Position numbers and translations under genes: made by a program
From: Jejuia sp040720935
Lineage (GTDB): Bacteria; Bacteroidota; Bacteroidia; Flavobacteriales; Flavobacteriaceae
Assembly: GCF_040720935.1 (NCBI RefSeq)
Contig: NZ_JBFDAE010000008.1
Span: 62,001 to 126,000, forward strand
Length of the DNA: 64,000 nt
Direction of reading: 5' to 3'
Notes under the pieces: generated by a model
Seen by the model: the letters and a program-made list of their open reading frames with translations, nothing else
Told to the model about the DNA's origin: nothing
Databases searched by the model: none
Shown: piece after piece, positions 59,332-64,000 of the stretch
Position numbering within the stretch: the stretch's first letter is position 1
How the letters are laid out: each line of letters begins with the position of its first letter

Positions 59332-62300
59332 TTAATTATTAAGACATTTATCAATTTGTTCAGAAACAAATTTAACATCAGGTTCTTCAAATAAAGTTGT
59401 ATGATTTCCTTTTGTTGGGTAAATTGTGACACCTCCCTTGGCATATTTTTTCCAAGAGTTTATAATAAATTCATTGAAATTCTTATCTGGTTTATCCGTA
59501 ATCAATAATGATACTTTCCCATTATGTTGTTTCCATGAGTAATCTACACTAATCTTTCTTAAATTAGCTTTGAGTTCTTCTAATTTTTTTTCATCCCCTT
59601 TTCCAAAATATTTACCCTTAAGGGCTTGTATAATATATATTCTATCATTTAAGAAGATTTTCGTAGCCTTGAGAGGATTGGATAAAAAACGCTTTAAAAA
59701 CGAAAATACACGAATTTTTAATGTGTCGCCATCCGTAGCGTTCCAGGGGGACGCCATTGTATCTGATACTATAATATTAATTTCCTCGCCAATTTTATCC
59801 AGTTGAATGGCCATTTCATTGCCAACAGAGGTACTAAAACAATATACCAAAATATTATAAGGCCCTTGAGGTTGAATTTCTCTGATGCCTTTAAGGTATG
59901 CCGAAGTCATTTCTTCTATGCTCTGGTGCATTTCTTCTGATCCATAAAGACCAACAGGTTGTACCGCATAAATGGGTCTGTCCTGCTTAAGATATTTGTT
60001 AAGCAAACCATAAAAGAGAACATGGGCGCCTCCGGAATGGATACAGAATAATGGTTTTTTACTACCTCCATCTCTAAGTTTCGCGATAAAATTCCATTCA
60101 TCATCTTGTTTTTCGGCCTCCAATAAACCTTTTGAAAGTCCGCTTATGGTTTGGTGTTCAAAAAGCTGGTTAGGAGAGAGCATGATACCGTTTTTTCTGG
60201 CTTTGGCTATAATTTGAATACTTAAAATAGAATCGCCACCAATTTCAAAGAAATTATCATGTGTACCAATGGGTGAAATATTTAAAGTTTCTTCCCAGAT
60301 TTTTAATAATTGTTCCTCTATTTCATTTTTAGGTGCAGCAATAGCTTTTGTGTTAGAGGTGGTCACCTCAAGCGCAATATTTTCAAGCGCTTTTTTATCA
60401 ACCTTTCCATTTGGAAGCAAATAAAAGTTATCTATAACCACATAAGTATGAGGCATCATGTAGTCAGGCAATTTCTTTTTAAGCGTGTCTTTAAGATCCT
60501 GTTCATCAAAATTACCATTGGGTTTTATATAGGCAATTAAACGTTTTGGCTTGCCCTCGTTTTCCTTGACCAAAACAATGGCCTGTTCTACATTGGGTGT
60601 TTTGTTAATAGTATTTTCTATAGCTTCTAGTTCTACACGGTAGCCCCTAATTTTTATTTGCTGGTCAACACGTCCTATAAACTGAATGGTACCATCATTA
60701 TTGTATTTCGCTAAATCTCCTGTTTTATAGAGTTTTTCATTTGGATTATAAGGGTTTTCAATAAAAAGACTTCGTGTTAATTCCTGCCTGTTTAAATAAC
60801 CTTTTGATAGACCGGTACCGCCAATATAAATTTCACCAGTAACGCCTATTGGTACTCTGTTCTTATTAGAGTCTAAAATATAAATTTGGGAGTTTGCTAC
60901 GGGTTTTCCAATAGGAACTTGATTTCTTTTCAGGTCTTCGAAAGTAATTTTATGCGCACTACACCAAACCGATGCTTCAGTAGGGCCGTATTCATTGTGT
61001 AAATTAACTTCGGGTAATTTTTCTAAATGATTTTCACAAAGTGATATTGAGCAAGCCTCTCCTGCAACAATTACGGTTGACAAGGTCTTTAATTGCGTTT
61101 TATCAATATATTCTAAAATGGTTTTGTAAAGTGAAGGCAACATTAGGGTATGGGTAATGGTATTGTCTTTAATAATATTACCAATTTTAGCGATATCCTG
61201 CTCCATACGTTTTTCTGAAATTACCAAAGTTCCACCTGTACAAAGTGTCCAAAATATGCCCGCTTTCGAGCTGTCAAATGAAATGGAGGACATTAATAAA
61301 AATGCTTCAGGATTATTTTTATAATACGCTATTCGCCCTAAAGTGGAATTGATAATGTTTTTGTGTGAAATCGGCACACCCTTAGGTTTTCCAGTACTAC
61401 CAGAAGTATAGATAATATAAGCCAAATCGTTGTGGTCAACTTCGGGAAGATTTACTTGATTTTTTTCTGTAAATAGCATCTTATCCAAGTTAATACACGA
61501 AAGTTTCTCTGCGCTAAAACAAGAATTTAAATGGGATTTTGAAACTATAATTTTGGCATTCGAATCGGAAACCATAAAGTTTATTCTTTCCTTAGGGTAT
61601 TCTGGATCTATTGGAAGATAACAGCATCCGGCCTTTAAAATTCCGAGAATCCCAGCTATCATGTCAGTTGAACGCTCAACACATAAACCTATCACAGCAT
61701 TTCTATCAACTTTTAAAGCTAGTATTTTTTGAGCGATTACATTGGATTTGCCTTCGAGTTCCTCATAACTTAATGATGAGTCATTAAATGTGACCGCTTT
61801 TTTTTCAGGATATTTTTTGGCAATATCTTGAATGATGTGATGAATACCATTTCCTGCTTGAAAATCATTTGCATACTTGGTTTCTTGCAGATGTAATTTC
61901 ATCTCAGCAACAGTAAGCATTTGTATTTCGGCAATATTTTTATTGGGGTTTGAAACTATTTCTTCTATTAGGTTTTTGAAATGTTCCTGAAATCGATTGA
62001 TAGTGGATACGTCGAATAAATCAGAGGCATATTCAAAAGTTGAGCTTAGTATGCCTTGATCTTCACCAACATAAATAGTTAAATCAAATTTAGAAACCTC
62101 AGAATCAAACCAAGTATGGGATAATTTAAGATGATCTCCAAAATATGGGTTTTCTGGTTTGGAGTGGTATAGAAACATCACTTGGAAAAACGGATTAGTT
62201 GATAGTGACCGTTTCACATTCATCTCCTTTACTAGGGTATCAAAAGGGATGTCTTTATTTTCAAAAGCTTCAAGCGTATTGTTCTTTATGTATTGCACAA

Positions 62301-63324
62301 AATCTTTAAAAGACTTTTTGGGATCTATATCTGCTCTTAGTACAACTGTATCGTTAAAAAAACCAATAAGGTTTTCTAGACTTTTTCTATCCCTATTTGT
62401 TATTGGGGTGCCTATTAGAATATTCGTTTGCCCACTAAGACGATATAGAAATAGGTAAAATATCGCTAACATTAAATTATAGGGCGTAGTTCCGGTTTCC
62501 TTAGATAACCCTAAAAGTTTATAAGACACTTCTTTTGAATACTCTTGAGTAAATGATGCTGCGCCTTTAAAAGTTGGTTTTAAAGGTCTGTTATAATCAA
62601 AAGGTAATGTTAATTGCGGAATCTGTCCTGAGAGTTTCGCTTTCCAATATGCTAATGCTTTGTGGTTTGTCGCCTTGTTTTCAATCCAATAGCTATAATC
62701 TGAATATTGTAAAGTGGTTTTTCTGTTTGTTAACTTGCTGTTGGACGTTAATTCCAAATAATATCCAGCCACATGTTCCCTGAAAATCCTCATGGACCAT
62801 TTATCTGTAACAATATGGTGAAGCGTAATTTGAAGTATGTGGTGGTTGCCTGCTATCTTGATAATAGCTGCTCTTACCAACGGACTTTTTGTTAATTCAA
62901 AATGCTTAGTAGCCTCATTTTTTTGAACTTTTAAGGATTCAACTGCTGCATCTTCAGGATTTAGTGTAGAAAAATCATGAATTGTTATAGCCATTTCGGC
63001 ATCTTGGTCAATTTTTTGGACAACCTCATTATTTTCAAAAAGGTAAGTTGATCTTAAAATATCATGATCCTGATATACTTTTTTTAAGCTTTCAACTAAG
63101 CAATCGATATGCAGTTCGCCTTCAAAGGTATAGGTTTCAGAATAATTATAAAAAGGGTTTTTTGGATACATTTGCTGTAAAAACCAAAGCCTTTTTTGGC
63201 CAGAAGAAAGCGGGATGTTAATGCCTTCCGGAGCTTTCTCAATAGTGTTTAAAGTAGCGTTTTCTTTTGTTTTACTTTTCCACTTATCTAATAGCGATAT
63301 TTTTTTTTCATCTTCCATAAACAT
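59332..63324 (-). CDS. Single-module nonribosomal peptide synthetase (C-A-PCP-TE)
   Basis: A 1330-residue protein. The condensation domain (~30-450) has the active-site HHxxxD ('LHHIVTDKWSMRIF', ~169). The adenylation domain (~480-960) has A3 'YIIYTSGSTGKPKGVPISH', A5 'NEYGPTEASVWCSAH', A7 'YKTGDLAKYN' and A8 'GRVDQQIKIRGYRVE'. The carrier site is 'DNFFEIGGDSILSIQ' (Ser ~1032). The thioesterase (~1070-1330) has 'FCIHSGGAHVLFYGLL' and 'GNHTTLFEEPDV', but Cys1162 in 'VYCFSTSVGNEMA' replaces the usual serine nucleophile. It condenses an upstream acyl group with one amino acid and releases it. Start chosen at the ATG 2 bp after the HupE-like stop; the longer TTG start overlaps that gene. Confidence 0.93.
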   Translation of the reverse strand: MFMEDEKKISLLDKWKSKTKENATLNTIEKAPEGINIPLSSGQKRLWFLQQMYPKNPFYNYSETYTFEGELHIDCLVESLKKVYQDHDILRSTYLFENNEVVQKIDQDAEMAITIHDFSTLNPEDAAVESLKVQKNEATKHFELTKSPLVRAAIIKIAGNHHILQITLHHIVTDKWSMRIFREHVAGYYLELTSNSKLTNRKTTLQYSDYSYWIENKATNHKALAYWKAKLSGQIPQLTLPFDYNRPLKPTFKGAASFTQEYSKEVSYKLLGLSKETGTTPYNLMLAIFYLFLYRLSGQTNILIGTPITNRDRKSLENLIGFFNDTVVLRADIDPKKSFKDFVQYIKNNTLEAFENKDIPFDTLVKEMNVKRSLSTNPFFQVMFLYHSKPENPYFGDHLKLSHTWFDSEVSKFDLTIYVGEDQGILSSTFEYASDLFDVSTINRFQEHFKNLIEEIVSNPNKNIAEIQMLTVAEMKLHLQETKYANDFQAGNGIHHIIQDIAKKYPEKKAVTFNDSSLSYEELEGKSNVIAQKILALKVDRNAVIGLCVERSTDMIAGILGILKAGCCYLPIDPEYPKERINFMVSDSNAKIIVSKSHLNSCFSAEKLSCINLDKMLFTEKNQVNLPEVDHNDLAYIIYTSGSTGKPKGVPISHKNIINSTLGRIAYYKNNPEAFLLMSSISFDSSKAGIFWTLCTGGTLVISEKRMEQDIAKIGNIIKDNTITHTLMLPSLYKTILEYIDKTQLKTLSTVIVAGEACSISLCENHLEKLPEVNLHNEYGPTEASVWCSAHKITFEDLKRNQVPIGKPVANSQIYILDSNKNRVPIGVTGEIYIGGTGLSKGYLNRQELTRSLFIENPYNPNEKLYKTGDLAKYNNDGTIQFIGRVDQQIKIRGYRVELEAIENTINKTPNVEQAIVLVKENEGKPKRLIAYIKPNGNFDEQDLKDTLKKKLPDYMMPHTYVVIDNFYLLPNGKVDKKALENIALEVTTSNTKAIAAPKNEIEEQLLKIWEETLNISPIGTHDNFFEIGGDSILSIQIIAKARKNGIMLSPNQLFEHQTISGLSKGLLEAEKQDDEWNFIAKLRDGGSKKPLFCIHSGGAHVLFYGLLNKYLKQDRPIYAVQPVGLYGSEEMHQSIEEMTSAYLKGIREIQPQGPYNILVYCFSTSVGNEMAIQLDKIGEEINIIVSDTMASPWNATDGDTLKIRVFSFLKRFLSNPLKATKIFLNDRIYIIQALKGKYFGKGDEKKLEELKANLRKISVDYSWKQHNGKVSLLITDKPDKNFNEFIINSWKKYAKGGVTIYPTKGNHTTLFEEPDVKFVSEQIDKCLNN

Positions 63325-63326
63325 TT

Positions 63327-64000
63327 TTAAACTAAGCCTAACCAAGAAGCAAATTTATAGGCAGCTACACGGATATGGTTATCTATTGGGAATTCAACAT
63401 CAAAAACACGTTCTATGAGCCAGTATAACGATATTATGATAAGTAATATAGAAAGATAAACTAAGAATTTTGAATATAATTTAAGTTTTCTTATTAAAAA
63501 TAAAACAGGAAATATTAGGGCGATTATAACCAACTGTCCTATTTCAACCCCAACATTAAAACCAAGTAAAGATAGTGTTAAATGCTCTCCATTAAACCCT
63601 AGTTCTCCAAGAACGCTTGCAAATCCAAAACCATGAAATAGTCCAAAAACAAAGGCGATTATCCAATCTCTCCCATTAAAAATAGGTCTTATATTATGAT
63701 AGGCTGCCAAACCTATGGACAATGCAATAATAGATTCTACAAATCTTGATGGCAACACAACTATTTGTAGCGAAGCCAAACTGAGTGTAATGGTATGGGC
63801 AATGGTAAAAAATGTGATAATTTTTATAAGGTACAGAAATGCTGGTTTAAACTTTTGTACAGGTTCCCATACCCACTTATTTGAACTATTATCACCTGTG
63901 GCTCCTTTATCACCTTTTCTTTTACGCCTTACAACTGCAGGTAAAATCAAAGCTAGTATAAACAAAATATGGTCTATTCCAATCCAAATATGCCAAATAC
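63327..64000 (-). CDS. HupE/UreJ-like membrane protein (5' partial)
   Basis: The frame continues past the window end, so the N-terminus is missing. Visible are the HupE hallmark 'IWIGIDHILFILALILPAV' and five or six membrane helices, including 'FTIAHTITLSLASLQIVVLP' and 'FGLFHGFGFASVLGELGFNG' with conserved His residues. HupE/UreJ proteins are linked to nickel or cobalt transport, but many Bacteroidetes members have unknown cargo. It lies 2 bp upstream of the NRPS start and may be co-transcribed. Confidence 0.88.
   Translation of the reverse strand, partial: IWHIWIGIDHILFILALILPAVVRRKRKGDKGATGDNSSNKWVWEPVQKFKPAFLYLIKIITFFTIAHTITLSLASLQIVVLPSRFVESIIALSIGLAAYHNIRPIFNGRDWIIAFVFGLFHGFGFASVLGELGFNGEHLTLSLLGFNVGVEIGQLVIIALIFPVLFLIRKLKLYSKFLVYLSILLIIISLYWLIERVFDVEFPIDNHIRVAAYKFASWLGLV

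Overview
The window is low-GC DNA from a marine-type member of the Flavobacteriaceae (Bacteroidetes). Supporting signs are a gliding-associated, type IX-secreted SprB-like protein next to a PorP/SprF protein, a GH16 agarase-like lipoprotein, menaquinone genes, DUF4290 and DUF493 proteins, a MurA with Asp in place of the usual Cys, and -7 boxes of the form TAnnTTTG placed a few bases before start codons.

Layout. 1-6.7 kb: 3' part of a giant SprB-repeat adhesin, a PorP/SprF protein, a beta-roll surface protein, the last codons of a lost second PorP/SprF gene, an EF-hand protein and YjbQ. 7.3-15.2 kb: a decaying sugar region. An ORF fuses a lyase N-terminus to an acetyl-CoA synthetase C-terminus. 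It is followed by a GNAT enzyme, a palindromic MITE-like repeat, a GntR regulator, intact xylB and xylA, and a broken sugar transporter joined to a broken transaldolase. 15.3-32.7 kb: ordinary chromosome, with tRNA-Met, a class IV aminotransferase, YqgE, HU, fmt, recQ, an ATPase with no standard start codon, murA, an AraC regulator, menI-menF-menD, a CvfB-like protein, a GH16 enzyme and mnmE.

32.74-55.33 kb: an integrative mobilizable element of about 22.6 kb inserted at the 3' end of mnmE. It is bounded by a 16-bp direct repeat that covers the last mnmE codons, and a 21-bp repeat lies just inside each end. From the left it carries a tyrosine recombinase, an excisionase-like HTH protein, a Rep initiator with iterons, a primase-like protein, a candidate oriT, MobC, a relaxase and a structured leader. 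It then carries a defence operon: a small HTH regulator, hsdM, hsdS, mcrB, mcrC, hsdR, a YgjP-type metallopeptidase and an unknown putative zinc-binding protein. An IS200-type insertion and an AbiEii-type toxin-antitoxin pair follow. The element has replication and mobilization genes but no conjugation apparatus, so it probably depends on a helper. Its most unusual cargo is the composite restriction operon, in which an McrBC pair sits between HsdS and HsdR.

55.4-64 kb: a HigBA pair just outside the right junction, a metallophosphoesterase, and a small minus-strand natural-product locus. That locus holds a HupE-like membrane protein (cut by the window end), a one-module C-A-PCP-TE NRPS, a UGT-like glycosyltransferase and a phosphopantetheinyl transferase. 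All assignments come from reading sequence and motifs; no database search was run.
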